Part shown: positions 48,653-59,087 of the stretch, one piece after another
Numbering within the stretch: the stretch's first letter is position 1
Layout: each line of letters begins with the position of its first letter
Assembly (NCBI RefSeq): GCF_003149245.1
Contig: NZ_QGDL01000001.1
Coordinates: 709,089-773,088, forward strand
DNA: 64,000 nucleotides
Source of the DNA: Faecalicatena orotica
GTDB taxonomy: Bacteria > Bacillota > Clostridia > Lachnospirales > Lachnospiraceae
Direction: 5' to 3'
The notes under the pieces: model-generated
What the model was told of the DNA's origin: nothing
Database searches by the model: none
The model's input: only the letters and a program-made list of their open reading frames with translations
Position numbers and translations under genes: made by a program

Positions 48653-50417
48653 TTTCCATATCCTCCGTATTCCATATGCTTGTTTTCTTTCTGCGGACCA
48701 GCGTTCCGTTTCTCTCCAGAACGCCTTCAGAAAAGTTTCTGGCAAACAGGATTTCTCCTCCCTCTTTTACTTTTATCTTTTCTTCAGAACAATTCAAAAG
48801 TACTTCTATCTCTCTGCCCTGTGAATCTATTTTAATATATTCTACGCATCTGCGCTGCGGATACTCTTCCGGGAAATGGAAATACAGGCTTCTCAGTGCT
48901 TTTTCCTGCTTCCTCAGCCGAATCAGGGTACGCACTGCTTCGATGCGGTTCTGGTTTTCCTCTGTCCCAACTTCTTCCCAGGGCATACATCTGCGGCAGT
49001 CCGGGTCGAAACCTCCCTCCATTGCAATCTCTGTCCCATAGTAAATGCACGGGCTTCCCGGCATGGTAAACAGGACAGCAAGCTGTTGGTAAAAGATATC
49101 CAGATCGTGAAAGCGGTTCATCAGCCGTTCCGTATCATGCGAATCCAGCAGGTTAAACATGACATTATTGTTCTGCTGCATGTACATCGTATAACAGCGG
49201 TTTATCATATATTCAAACTCTGATTTATCCAGACTTTTATCCAGAAAATATTCATGGATGCCGCTCATCAGCGGGTAATTCATGACAGAATCATACTCGT
49301 CCCCCTGAAGCCACGGACCGGCATCGTGCCAGATTTCCCCCAGAAGGTAGATGTCCGGTTTTATGCGGTGCAAATGCTCTCTGATCCGTTTTAAGAATCT
49401 GTGGGATACTTCATTTCCCACGTCAAAACGGATCCCGTCAATATCATAGTCACGGATCCAGTCTTCACATATTTTACAGAAATATGTAATCACCTCTTCA
49501 TTGTTCGTATTCAGCTTCGGCATCCAGTCTGCAAATGCAAATGAATAAAACCTGCCGTCCCTTGTATCAGCCTGTTTATCCGGGATGGGCCATTTCTGCA
49601 CCATGAACCAGTCCGCGTATGGGGATGCTTCTCCCTTTTCAAGCACATCCACCCAAGGGGCAAATCTACGTCCGCAGTGGTTGAATACGGCATCAGCCAT
49701 CACTTTGATCCCCTGCTCATGGGCCTCCTGCACTAACCTGCCAAAATCCGGATCTATCTTTGTGTAATCTTTTGTATCATATTTATGATTGGATTCAGCT
49801 TCCATGATAGGATTCAGATAGATTCCGGTAATTCCAAGCTCCTTCAGATAAGGGAGCTTCTTTCGGATTCCTTCCAGATTCCCGCCATAGCGCTCTTCAT
49901 TCCTGACCGGGCCCGACTGCCACGTTCTGATATCCCCCGTATTTAGTTCCGGTGTCCCGTTGCAGAACCGGTCCGGGAAGATCTGATACCATATGGTGTC
50001 ATTGACCCATGCCGGTGTCCTGCAAACATCTGCCGGATTCATCCACGGTACGATAAAGAACTGCAGTATCCTCCCTTTCATGTTCAGCTGCTCTTTCGTC
50101 AGAAATCCATCCTCAAGATAGTACCAGACTTCACCATCTGTATGCAGCTCAAAATAATATTTACACCGTTTATATTCCGGCGTTAGTGTTGTCGTCCACC
50201 AGAGCTGGTGCCGGAGCCGTTTTTTAAAACAGATCTCTTCCCTCTTCCCGTGCCATACCTCATTTCCGCCTAATATTCCTGCATCATAAGGGTCGCCGTG
50301 GTGAATGAAAACCTGTTTTACATCGTATCCTGTCTTCAGGTTTATGACCAGTTCATTTTCATTTTGTGCGTAGCTCATCTGCTCTGATGTTCTGTGATAA
50401 ACTCCTGTAAAATCCAT
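48642..50417 (-). CDS. GH13 alpha-glycosidase (neopullulanase/cyclomaltodextrinase-like)
   Basis: 591 residues: an N-terminal beta-sandwich (CBM34-like, about 1-125) and a GH13 barrel. Catalytic blocks: IDGIRFDVGNEV (nucleophile Asp), YLLGEIWHDAG (acid Glu) and LLDSHDTERL (third Asp). WYQIFPDRF and KVMADAVFNHCG are family signatures. There is no signal peptide, so it acts in the cytosol on imported maltodextrins or cyclodextrins. It lies 10 nt after malQ. Confidence 0.92.
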   Translation of the reverse strand: MDFTGVYHRTSEQMSYAQNENELVINLKTGYDVKQVFIHHGDPYDAGILGGNEVWHGKREEICFKKRLRHQLWWTTTLTPEYKRCKYYFELHTDGEVWYYLEDGFLTKEQLNMKGRILQFFIVPWMNPADVCRTPAWVNDTIWYQIFPDRFCNGTPELNTGDIRTWQSGPVRNEERYGGNLEGIRKKLPYLKELGITGIYLNPIMEAESNHKYDTKDYTKIDPDFGRLVQEAHEQGIKVMADAVFNHCGRRFAPWVDVLEKGEASPYADWFMVQKWPIPDKQADTRDGRFYSFAFADWMPKLNTNNEEVITYFCKICEDWIRDYDIDGIRFDVGNEVSHRFLKRIREHLHRIKPDIYLLGEIWHDAGPWLQGDEYDSVMNYPLMSGIHEYFLDKSLDKSEFEYMINRCYTMYMQQNNNVMFNLLDSHDTERLMNRFHDLDIFYQQLAVLFTMPGSPCIYYGTEIAMEGGFDPDCRRCMPWEEVGTEENQNRIEAVRTLIRLRKQEKALRSLYFHFPEEYPQRRCVEYIKIDSQGREIEVLLNCSEEKIKVKEGGEILFARNFSEGVLERNGTLVRRKKTSIWNTEDMENGA

Positions 50418-50426
50418 AGCAGCCCC

Positions 50427-51893
50427 TTATCTGTTTATGATCAGTTTTCTGTAAACCTTAAGTTCCTTTTCCGCTTCTGCGAAGTCAGGCATACGCCACT
50501 CCCAGTTCGGTGATCCGACCGTCCCCGGAGTATTCATGTGGCCTTCTTTTCCCTGCCCAATAATATCCACCATAGGGATGACCGCATATTCGGCCTTACA
50601 TGCCAGTGTGTATGCAAGCAGACGATCTTTCACGGAACCCTGCTTAAATCCTTCGCGTTTCAGGAACCGGCGCACCTTCCTCTTTGCAGCAGTTGTCAGT
50701 CCCTGATACCACTCCATCAGTGTATCGTTGTCGTGGGTGCCTGTATAAATGATCATGTTTTCTACATCATGGAAACTGTCATATGCGAATTTTCCTTTTG
50801 TTTCGATCGAAAATACCTGAACCTTCATTCCTTTTAAGTGGTAGTGGTCTTTGAGTTCCAGTACCTCCGGACGGAGATCTCCCAAATCCTCCGCCACCAG
50901 ATTCAGCCCGGGGATTTTTTCGATTAAAGTATCGATCACCTCATAGCCCGGCGCCTCGATCCACTCACCCTCGACCGCTGTCGGACATGTGGCAGGAATC
51001 TTCCAGAACGTGTCAAACGCGCGGAAATGGTCGATGCGGATAATATCAAACAGCCTGCTGCTGTAACCAATCCGGTCCACCCAGAACTGATAGTTCTGTT
51101 CCTTCATATATTCCCAGTCATAGATCGGATTGCCCCATCTCTGGCCGGTAGCGCTGAAATAATCCGGCGGTACTCCTGCAATGAAAACCGGCCTGCCGTC
51201 TGTATCCAGAAGGAAGTTGTCTTTTCCTGCCCAGACGTCCACAGAATCCACGCCTACATAAAACGGTACATCTCCCATGATCTCGATGCCGCTTTCATTT
51301 GCGGCGTCTTTTACCTGCATCCACTGGGTGTAGAACAAATACTGCAGGAACATATGGTACTGTGCCTCCAGTTCGATCTCCTCCGCCAGTTCCGTCCTCT
51401 TCGCCGGCCAGTCCTTATCTTCCTGCCTCCACTCATTCCAGCATATCCCACCGTTTGCCACTTTCAAAGCACGGAACACACCATACTCATAAACCCAGTC
51501 CTGAGACGCAAATTCCTGATAATCCTCTTCCTGAAGCCATTCCTTCTCACAGAAATTACGAAACGCCTCTCTTAAGTATGTTTCCTTAAACACACGTACC
51601 GCATCATAATCCACACTTTTTGCATGTTCATTGAATGAGGGGGGCAGCTCACTCAGCAGCCCATCCTCATACAGCATATCCAGACTAATATAAAGCTCAT
51701 CTCCCGCACAGGAGGAATACGGCTGGTACGGAGAATTTCCATATCCCACCGGATTCAGCGGAAGAATCTGCCAAATTTTCACACTATTTTCCTTCAGAAG
51801 CTCAATAAAACGATACGCTTCCTTCCCCAGTTCCCCCACGCCAGTCCTCGACGGAAGAGAAGAAACTGCCATCAAAATCCCTGTTTTCCTCAT
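50427..51893 (-). CDS. malQ: 4-alpha-glucanotransferase (amylomaltase, GH77)
   Basis: 488 residues, the short bacterial GH77 form. It opens with KTGILMAVSSLPSRTGVG and ILPLNPVGYGNSPYQPYSS. The catalytic region has IRIDHFRAFDTFW (nucleophile Asp), LVAEDLGDL (acid Glu) and TGTHDNDTL. It joins and disproportionates maltodextrins in the cytosol so that phosphorylase can degrade them. It is in the same leftward run as glgP, 69 nt downstream of it. Confidence 0.95.
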   Translation of the reverse strand: MRKTGILMAVSSLPSRTGVGELGKEAYRFIELLKENSVKIWQILPLNPVGYGNSPYQPYSSCAGDELYISLDMLYEDGLLSELPPSFNEHAKSVDYDAVRVFKETYLREAFRNFCEKEWLQEEDYQEFASQDWVYEYGVFRALKVANGGICWNEWRQEDKDWPAKRTELAEEIELEAQYHMFLQYLFYTQWMQVKDAANESGIEIMGDVPFYVGVDSVDVWAGKDNFLLDTDGRPVFIAGVPPDYFSATGQRWGNPIYDWEYMKEQNYQFWVDRIGYSSRLFDIIRIDHFRAFDTFWKIPATCPTAVEGEWIEAPGYEVIDTLIEKIPGLNLVAEDLGDLRPEVLELKDHYHLKGMKVQVFSIETKGKFAYDSFHDVENMIIYTGTHDNDTLMEWYQGLTTAAKRKVRRFLKREGFKQGSVKDRLLAYTLACKAEYAVIPMVDIIGQGKEGHMNTPGTVGSPNWEWRMPDFAEAEKELKVYRKLIINR

Positions 51894-51951
51894 GATTATC
51901 TCCTTTATCCTACCTCATATTTTAAGAATATTCTGAAAATGGAGCGCAAAA

Positions 51952-51962
51952 GGGTCTGACCC
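51952..51962. repeat. GGGTC-T-GACCC palindrome abutting the glgP stop
   Basis: An 11-nt GC-rich odd palindrome directly against the glgP stop codon, in the 69-nt glgP-malQ gap. Motifs of this kind accompany REP-type elements in other bacteria. Only one copy is seen here, so the call is tentative. Confidence 0.25.
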
Positions 51963-54221
51963 CTACAAATGCCAGATGTCCCTGTTGTATTCCGCGATGG
52001 TCCTGTCGGATGAGAAGAAGCCGGCTTTTGCGATGTTTACGAGCATTTTTTTCGCCCATGCTTTTTCATCTTCGTAATCTTCAAGCATCTGTTCTTTTGT
52101 CTTGATGTAGTCCTTCACATCGAGCAGTGTCATGAACCAGTCTTTGCTTACGATCTCTTTGTATAGTCTTCCCAGATTTACCGGGTCGCCGATGCGGATC
52201 AGGTCTTTGCTGATGATGAAGTCTACCAGTTCTTCCACCATTGGGTCGTTGTCGTAGATATCTGCTGAACAGTAGCCTTGTGTCTCGTAGAGTTTGATGA
52301 CATTTTCTGATTTTTCGCCGAAAACGTAAATATTCTCGTCTCCTACGAGCTGGTGGATTTCTACGTTTGCCCCGTCCTCTGTTCCAAGTGTTACTGCACC
52401 GTTTAACATGAATTTCATATTGCCTGTTCCGCTTGCTTCCTTGGATGCAAGGGAAATCTGCTCGGAGATGTCGCAGGCAGGGATGAGTTTTTCTGCCTTT
52501 GTCACGTTATAGTTTTCGACCATGACAAGCTTCAGGTAGGGGCTGACAGCAGGGTCATTGTCGATGAGCTGCTGCAGGCAGAGCAGAAGGTGGATAATAT
52601 CTTTTGCAATCGTATAGGCGGGTGCCGCCTTTGCACCGAAAATCATTGTGACCGGACGTTTCGGCAGGTTTCCTTTTTTAATTTCCTTGTATTTATATAT
52701 AGCATACAATGCATTCATCTGCTGTCTCTTGTATTCGTGGAGGCGTTTGATCTGTATGTCAAAGATTCCGTTTTCGTCGATATCAACATCCTGTGACATT
52801 TTCAGGTAATCCTTCAGTTTCCGCTTTGCATTCTTCTTGATTGCAATTAGCTGGTCCAGAACCTTTTCGTCATCCTTGTATGAAAGAAGCTTCTCTAGTT
52901 CGTCTGCGTTTTCCATATAAGCAGGCCCGATTAGTTCTTCCAGATATTCTGCTAACTCATGGTTGCAGTGCACGAGCCATCTGCGGAAGGTGATCCCATT
53001 CGTCTTATTGTTGAACTTCGCCGGATAGATGTCATAAAACGGTTTCAGCTCGGACTCTTTGAGAATCTCTGTGTGAAGCGCTGCAACGCCGTTTACCGCA
53101 TATCCGTAGTGGATGTCAATGTGGGCCATGTGCACGCGGTCCTGTTTGTCAATAATGTAGACTCTCTCATCGTGGTAGTCCCTTCTGACCCTTGCATCCA
53201 GTTCACGGATGATCGGGAGCAGGTGCGGTACGACCTTCTCCAGATAAGAAACCGGCCACTTCTCCAGTGCCTCTGCGAGGATGGTATGGTTCGTATATGC
53301 ACAGGTCTTTCTCACTACGTCTACGGCAGTATCTATATTGAACCCTCTCTGTGTCAGCAGGCGGATCAGCTCTGGGATGACCATTGTCGGATGTGTATCG
53401 TTGATCTGGATGCAGACGTGCTCGTGCAGGTGATACAGGTTGATCCCTTTCTCCTCTGCCTCTTTCAGTATCAGCTGTGCCGCATTGCTTACCATAAAAT
53501 ACTGCTGGTAGATACGCAGAAGCTGTCCTTTCTCGTCACTGTCATCCGGATAGAGGAACAGCGTCAGGTTCCTTCTGATATCGTCTTTGTCAAACTGGAT
53601 TCCGTCGTGGATGATTGCCTCATCTACCGTATCCAGATCGAACAGGTGGAGTCTGTTACATCCACTGTGATAGCCGGGTACATCAATGTCATACATCGTT
53701 GAAGTCAGGGTAAAATCCTTAAACGGCACTTCAAAGCTGACATCCGTCTTATTCAGCCAGCAGTCACTGGTAATCCACGGATTTTTCTCTTCCTGCTGCT
53801 TGTTATCATGAAACTTCTGCAAAAACAATCCATCGTGGTAATTTAATCCCACGCCATCGCCTTCAAGCCCGAGTGTGGCAATTGAGTCTAAAAAACATGC
53901 CGCCAGACGTCCCAGGCCACCGTTTCCAAGAGATGGTTCCTGCTCAATTTCTTCAATTTCTGTCAGGTCGTGACCATGCTTTTTCAGTACCTCCCTCGTC
54001 TCCTCAAACAGACCGAAATTAATCAGGTTGTTGGATAACAGCTTGCCAATCAGGAATTCAGCCGATATATAATACAGCTTTTTCTTCCCCTCATTCCTCT
54101 TCATCCCCCGCATTTTTTCTTTCGTCACATACAAAAGGGCCGCATAAATCTCTTCCTTTGATGCTTCTGCAATACTCTTGTTGAATCTTTCCTTCAACAT
54201 CATTTCCAATGCCTGTTCCAT
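51963..54221 (-). CDS. glgP: Glycogen/maltodextrin phosphorylase
   Basis: 752 residues, a full-length GT35 phosphorylase. [39 protein letters not shown] and [14 protein letters not shown] (region of the pyridoxal phosphate lysine) are diagnostic. [17 protein letters not shown] is the other hallmark block. It releases glucose-1-phosphate from alpha-1,4-glucans. With the debranching enzyme upstream and malQ downstream it forms a complete cytosolic degradation set. Confidence 0.97.
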   Translation of the reverse strand: MEQALEMMLKERFNKSIAEASKEEIYAALLYVTKEKMRGMKRNEGKKKLYYISAEFLIGKLLSNNLINFGLFEETREVLKKHGHDLTEIEEIEQEPSLGNGGLGRLAACFLDSIATLGLEGDGVGLNYHDGLFLQKFHDNKQQEEKNPWITSDCWLNKTDVSFEVPFKDFTLTSTMYDIDVPGYHSGCNRLHLFDLDTVDEAIIHDGIQFDKDDIRRNLTLFLYPDDSDEKGQLLRIYQQYFMVSNAAQLILKEAEEKGINLYHLHEHVCIQINDTHPTMVIPELIRLLTQRGFNIDTAVDVVRKTCAYTNHTILAEALEKWPVSYLEKVVPHLLPIIRELDARVRRDYHDERVYIIDKQDRVHMAHIDIHYGYAVNGVAALHTEILKESELKPFYDIYPAKFNNKTNGITFRRWLVHCNHELAEYLEELIGPAYMENADELEKLLSYKDDEKVLDQLIAIKKNAKRKLKDYLKMSQDVDIDENGIFDIQIKRLHEYKRQQMNALYAIYKYKEIKKGNLPKRPVTMIFGAKAAPAYTIAKDIIHLLLCLQQLIDNDPAVSPYLKLVMVENYNVTKAEKLIPACDISEQISLASKEASGTGNMKFMLNGAVTLGTEDGANVEIHQLVGDENIYVFGEKSENVIKLYETQGYCSADIYDNDPMVEELVDFIISKDLIRIGDPVNLGRLYKEIVSKDWFMTLLDVKDYIKTKEQMLEDYEDEKAWAKKMLVNIAKAGFFSSDRTIAEYNRDIWHL

Positions 54222-54265
54222 TAAAATCTCCTTTCACAATTGCCGGGTGTATCTGGCCATTCCAT

Positions 54266-56236
54266 TCACACACCGGAAACTCTTTCCTGTTTTTCTATCA
54301 TTTCATATACGCGCAGCAGCTCTCCTACGCTCCAGGCCTGTGCAAAACAGCCCTTTGATACAGACGGTATCTTTCCGTCATAGATTTCAGGAAGCTGGCC
54401 GATGCAGCCTTCCCGCATTGCACTTTCCATAACCTCCAGTTGTTCTCTGACTGTCTGTTTTGCCGCTTCACTGTGATCATGTACTTTCAGATACGACAGG
54501 TAATATCCGCCCAGTGGAAATGCCCATACAGTTCCCTGATGGTATGCCATATCCCTTTGTTCCATTGCCCCCGCATAGCACGGATGAAACTGCTCATCCC
54601 CCTCTTCCAGAGTTCTGAGCCCATATGGAGTATACAACTTTTCAAAGGCAGTTTCTACTATTTGTTCCTCTTTTTTTCTGTCCAGCATGGTAAACGGCAT
54701 GGAAACCGCCCAGATCTGATTACATCTGATCTGCCAGTCTGCCGCAGTGCCTGATACCACATCCTTGAGACAATGTTTTTCTTCCATCCAGAACTGCTCC
54801 GTAAAGGAGGCCTTAACCTGCTTAGCAAGTGCAGCATATTCCCCTGCCTGAACCCGTGTCTCCTGTGAAAAAATCTCGGCGAACCTGCTCATAATACATA
54901 ACGCATTATACCAGTATGCGTTGATTTCCACTGGTTTCCCGTGGCGCGGCGTGGGTAAAATATCGTTGATACGGACATCCATCCATGTAACCTGGGAAAG
55001 CCCTTCCCCGGCCTGTATGAGTCCGTCTTCATCCATGCGGATTCCAAACCCGGTCCCCCTCCGATATCCCTGCATGATTCTTTCCATAACCGGATATACT
55101 TCTCTTAAAAACGCCGCATCCCCTGCTGCTTCATAATACAGATACATACAATTGATAAAAAGCAGTGCCGCGTCCGCCGTATTGTACAGCGGCTCACTGC
55201 CGCCCTCCGGAAACAGGTTCGGCATCAGGCCGTCTCTCTCATTGAGAGCAAATGTACGGAGGATTTGTCTTGCTGTCCCATATTGCCCGGTTGTGATACA
55301 CAGGCCCGGCAGTGCAATCATGGTATCACGGCCCCAGTCTTCAAAAAACGGAAAACCGGCCAGCACTGTCAGACCGCCTGTGGATTCCCTCTCGGAAATA
55401 AACTGTGACGCGCTCTTTGACAGCATTTTTCCGGCCCTGGAGGTGAAACCGGCACGTTCTTCCCACTCCCGGCGGAACATTTTCACACTGTCTATGATTT
55501 CCAGTGCACTTTCATTTGATTCCTGCATTTCAAATATGATTTCCAGCACCCTTTTTCCACCCGGCTCTGCTGACGCCGAAATCTGGTGGTTTGCCGCTGC
55601 CGTTCCGTTTTTCCGCCTGCCGTCACATGCATCATAGCGGTAAAAATAGGTTTCTGAAGTTTCTGTAATCTCTTCCACAGTTCCATTCGTCCTGAGATAT
55701 AGTGCAGTCCCGCCGGAAGATATTTTATGCCCGGCCATTTCAATGCTCTGGCCTTCTTTCATGTCACTGCCCTTTGGTACAAACTGGTAAAACGGCGTAA
55801 CACACAATGTACAGGTCTCTCTGCCCCGGTTTTCTATTTCATAGCGCAGGACCGCCGTATTGGTGCCCTGCCCCATTGCCGCCTCCTTTTTAATTTCCAC
55901 ACCCCCGATTTGAAATCTCCAGACCGGCGTATCCTCATAACTGAATGCGGACAAATACTGACATCCTTCTTCCCTCCGGCCATCTGCAAATTCCTGACTG
56001 GATATCGTAATGCTCTGTTTGTCTCTGAACTTCACCTGCTCCCGGATGCGGTGCACCAGATTCACGCGGTGGTTCGGGGCCTTAACACATGCCATCAAAA
56101 GGGCGTGGTCATTGCGGGTTACCGCTCCTGTCATTGTCATAGAAGAAAAACCACCAAGCCCGTTTGTCATCAGCCAGCAGTTTTCTTCCCCGCGCCGGGG
56201 GGTGTTCCAATCATGTTTTCCATAAATCCATTTCAT
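54266..56236 (-). CDS. Amylo-alpha-1,6-glucosidase (glycogen debranching enzyme, GH133-like)
   Basis: 656 residues. The N-terminal GDE_N-type domain begins NCWLMTNGLGGFSSMTMTGAV and the C-terminal (alpha/alpha)6 catalytic domain carries AGFPFFEDWGRDTMIALPGL, LMPNLFPEGG and TWMDVRI. It removes alpha-1,6 branch residues left by phosphorylase. It lies between pulA and glgP. The presence of both pullulanase and this enzyme gives two separate ways to cut branches. Confidence 0.93.
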   Translation of the reverse strand: MKWIYGKHDWNTPRRGEENCWLMTNGLGGFSSMTMTGAVTRNDHALLMACVKAPNHRVNLVHRIREQVKFRDKQSITISSQEFADGRREEGCQYLSAFSYEDTPVWRFQIGGVEIKKEAAMGQGTNTAVLRYEIENRGRETCTLCVTPFYQFVPKGSDMKEGQSIEMAGHKISSGGTALYLRTNGTVEEITETSETYFYRYDACDGRRKNGTAAANHQISASAEPGGKRVLEIIFEMQESNESALEIIDSVKMFRREWEERAGFTSRAGKMLSKSASQFISERESTGGLTVLAGFPFFEDWGRDTMIALPGLCITTGQYGTARQILRTFALNERDGLMPNLFPEGGSEPLYNTADAALLFINCMYLYYEAAGDAAFLREVYPVMERIMQGYRRGTGFGIRMDEDGLIQAGEGLSQVTWMDVRINDILPTPRHGKPVEINAYWYNALCIMSRFAEIFSQETRVQAGEYAALAKQVKASFTEQFWMEEKHCLKDVVSGTAADWQIRCNQIWAVSMPFTMLDRKKEEQIVETAFEKLYTPYGLRTLEEGDEQFHPCYAGAMEQRDMAYHQGTVWAFPLGGYYLSYLKVHDHSEAAKQTVREQLEVMESAMREGCIGQLPEIYDGKIPSVSKGCFAQAWSVGELLRVYEMIEKQERVSGV

Positions 56237-56276
56237 ACTCTATTCGTATCACTTTCTAAAGAATTGGGCTGATTCA

Positions 56277-58217
56277 TCATTTTTCCCTGAGTCCTAAGAT
56301 CAGGATTCCGACCGGCGCCGCCATAACGGAACCGGTCACAGTAACCGGTGTTTTCCACAGGAAACTGTCGCGGGAATCTGCTAATATCTCCCAGTTTCCT
56401 CCTGAAAGCCGGATTTCTTCCTCGTTTTGACCGGCATTGTATATGATTTGAAGAGTTTTCCACACAGAATCTGCATATTCTGACGAGTTATCCAGTTCAA
56501 AACCCACGATTCCTTCTTTTTTCCACTCTTTTCTTACTCTTTTCCATGCAGTTTCTGATTTGTCACATAAGCCCGGAAGCTGTTTACGCAGTGCAATCAG
56601 CCCCTGATAGTATGTAACAAGCTCCCTCTCCTCCCATGCTTTTTTCCAGTCCAGCCGGTTCACACTGATGGGGGAATTGTAGCTGTCTGCAATGCCGTTC
56701 TTCGTTCTCCCGAATTCTTCCCCGGAAAGAAAGAATAGATTTCCCTGACAGGTCATGTATATTCCGGCCGCCAGCCGGTATGCCTTCCTTAACATATTTT
56801 CATCGGAAATGGTCTCGGCCAGCTTATCCCACAACGTCTGGTTATCATGGGAGGATACATACGTGATGACCTGTGAGGGCGCCTTGATCCCCGGCTTTCT
56901 TTTATGGCACCATGCACGCACACTGCTTAATATGTCCTCCTCAAAGCCTTTCCCGCCGTTTACAAACCCGGGTTCGTCCAGTTCGAACACGGAGCCTTTC
57001 ACGGCATCTCTGATATCATCCGAAAACATACCGATATTTACATCCAGCTTACGAATATTCTTTTTCAGAGCCTGACATGCACCGTCTTCCATCGCTGTCT
57101 TCTCCGCCGCCCAGGGTTCCCCGAATACCATCTTTTCGCCCGCCCCGTAGCGTACATCCAGTTCGGCGCGTATGCGGTTCATCAGTTCCACGTCCAGAAG
57201 ACCCATAAGGTCGAAGCGGAATCCGTCCATATGATACTCCTCTGCCCAGTATAATACGGATTCCAGTATATATTTGCTGCACATGTCACGCTCACTTGCC
57301 ACATCGTTGCCGCACGCGGAACCATTGGAAGGCTTTCCATTTTTATCCGCCCGGTAAAAGTACCAGGGAGCCGTCCTCTGGAACCAGGAATCCATAGAAT
57401 AGGTGTGATTGTAAACCACATCCATGATCACACGGAAACCTTCCCTGTGGAGCGATTGAATCAGTTCCTTCAGCTCCCGGATTCTGACCTCCCCGTGGTC
57501 CGGGTCAGAAGAGTAAGACCCCTCCGGCACGTTATAGTTAAGCGGGTCATATCCCCAGTTGAACTGGTCATCCCTTTTCGCCTCATCCACAGACCCGTAA
57601 TCGTAAACCGGCATAAGCTGGATATGGGTCACGCCTAATTCCTTCAGATAAGAGATTCCTGTAGGATGTTTCCCATCCCCGTTCAAGGTCGTGTCAGTAT
57701 GCAAAAATGCACCATACTTTCCCCTGCACTCTTCCGGGAATCCGCCTGCCCTGTCCCATGAAAATTCCTTCACATGCAGTTCATAGATGATGCGTTCCTG
57801 CCCATACGAAGGCGCCTGATCCTGTTCCCATCCTGCGGGGTCGGTCCTCCTTAAATCCACCGCCATGCTCCGTCTGCCGTTCACACCGCAGGCCCTTGCA
57901 TAGGGGTCCGCGGAAACAACAATCTCACCATCCAGAAGCAGGGTAAAATCATAATAGGTTCCATGCAGGTTTTCTTCTGTCCGGTATTCCCATACGCCTT
58001 TCTCCAGGCGTTTCATCGGATGGACCGCGTATGCGGGCACTTCAGTACCCGCCTGATACAGATTGACTGCAATCTGATCAGCAGACGGGCTCCACAGCCT
58101 GAAGGCCGTTCCTTTAGCCGTGCATACCGCCCCGAGGTCCTTTCCGTCATAAACAAAGTTTTGGCTGAATTCCGGACTGGAGTAATATTCTTTCCACTGT
58201 TTTACTGTCTTCTTCAT
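56277..58217 (-). CDS. pulA: Type I pullulanase (GH13_14)
   Basis: 646 residues with no signal peptide, so cytosolic. A CBM48-like domain (AFRLWSPSADQIAVNLY) precedes the GH13 barrel. The type I signature is present as FNWGYDP, followed by NYNVPEGSYSSDP. Catalytic blocks: DGFRFDLMGLLD (nucleophile Asp), MVFGEPWAAE (acid Glu) and YVSSHDNQTLWDKL (third Asp). It hydrolyses alpha-1,6 links in imported branched dextrins. It lies 9 nt after malG. Confidence 0.95.
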   Translation of the reverse strand: MKKTVKQWKEYYSSPEFSQNFVYDGKDLGAVCTAKGTAFRLWSPSADQIAVNLYQAGTEVPAYAVHPMKRLEKGVWEYRTEENLHGTYYDFTLLLDGEIVVSADPYARACGVNGRRSMAVDLRRTDPAGWEQDQAPSYGQERIIYELHVKEFSWDRAGGFPEECRGKYGAFLHTDTTLNGDGKHPTGISYLKELGVTHIQLMPVYDYGSVDEAKRDDQFNWGYDPLNYNVPEGSYSSDPDHGEVRIRELKELIQSLHREGFRVIMDVVYNHTYSMDSWFQRTAPWYFYRADKNGKPSNGSACGNDVASERDMCSKYILESVLYWAEEYHMDGFRFDLMGLLDVELMNRIRAELDVRYGAGEKMVFGEPWAAEKTAMEDGACQALKKNIRKLDVNIGMFSDDIRDAVKGSVFELDEPGFVNGGKGFEEDILSSVRAWCHKRKPGIKAPSQVITYVSSHDNQTLWDKLAETISDENMLRKAYRLAAGIYMTCQGNLFFLSGEEFGRTKNGIADSYNSPISVNRLDWKKAWEERELVTYYQGLIALRKQLPGLCDKSETAWKRVRKEWKKEGIVGFELDNSSEYADSVWKTLQIIYNAGQNEEEIRLSGGNWEILADSRDSFLWKTPVTVTGSVMAAPVGILILGLREK

Positions 58218-58226
58218 GTTTTTTAC

Positions 58227-59087
58227 CTAGCCTTTGACTGCCCCGCCGGATACGCCTTCCACGTAATACTTCTGCATACTGATGAACAGTGCCGCAATCG
58301 GTATGGATACCAGTACGCAGCCCGCGGCGAATTGTGTATAGTAATCGTTAATAAATTCTCTCTCCAGCATCTTAAACAGTCCCAGGGCAACCGTATAGTT
58401 GTTATAATTGTCTCCCATGATTACACTGGAGAAAATGAAGTCCATCCAGGGTGCCATGAACGAGGTCAGTACCGTATAGACAACGATCGGTTTGGACATG
58501 GGCAGTGTGATTTTCCTGAAAATCTGAAACTTCGTCGCCCCATCCAGATAGGCAGCTTCATCCAGTGATTTCGGCAGCGTGTCGAAGAATCCTTTCGCAA
58601 TAAAGAACGACAGCCCCGCCCCTCCTGAGTATACCATAATCAGCGCCACAAGTGACTGTGTAATTCCCAGCCCCTTTAAGATATAGTAGACTGCTATCAT
58701 GGACATGAAGCTTGGAAACATCCCCAGTATCAGTGCCACATTCATCATAGGCTTTCTCATTTTAAACCGCATCCTCGACGTGGCATAAGAGACGGACAAT
58801 ACAAAAAACGTGGAAATCAGACAGCTGAAAACTGCAACAAACAGCGTATTTCCAAACCATTTCACAAAGTGAAACTGGGAGTTATCAGTAAGCAGATTGA
58901 CGTAATTTGCAATCGTAAGCCCCTTCGGAAAGAAATAGGATGTATAGGAACCGCTTTCTTCCCTAAAAGATGTCATGACTACCCAGAAAACGGGAATCAT
59001 CCAGATGACGGACAATATGGTTAATGTAATATAAGAGGCAATGTTCCTGATTTTTTTATTTTTTGACATAGATTTTGTTTTTTTCAT
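58227..59087 (-). CDS. malG: Maltodextrin ABC transporter permease MalG
   Basis: 286 residues, six membrane segments, and the EAA loop KSLDEAAYLDGATKFQIF. FFIAKGFFDTLP precedes it as in MalG. The N-terminus is basic (MKKTKSMSKNKK). Its start ATG shares a base with the malF stop (59087), so the two are translationally coupled. Maltodextrin is assigned from the operon, which continues into pullulanase, debranching enzyme and phosphorylase. Confidence 0.92.
   Translation of the reverse strand: MKKTKSMSKNKKIRNIASYITLTILSVIWMIPVFWVVMTSFREESGSYTSYFFPKGLTIANYVNLLTDNSQFHFVKWFGNTLFVAVFSCLISTFFVLSVSYATSRMRFKMRKPMMNVALILGMFPSFMSMIAVYYILKGLGITQSLVALIMVYSGGAGLSFFIAKGFFDTLPKSLDEAAYLDGATKFQIFRKITLPMSKPIVVYTVLTSFMAPWMDFIFSSVIMGDNYNNYTVALGLFKMLEREFINDYYTQFAAGCVLVSIPIAALFISMQKYYVEGVSGGAVKG

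Noticed and set aside
52959-53702. 247-codon open frame on the plus strand opposite glgP
   Set aside because: It lies wholly inside a full-length phosphorylase on the other strand, has no ribosome site of note, and its translation (valine-rich, no domain) is a shadow of codon bias.
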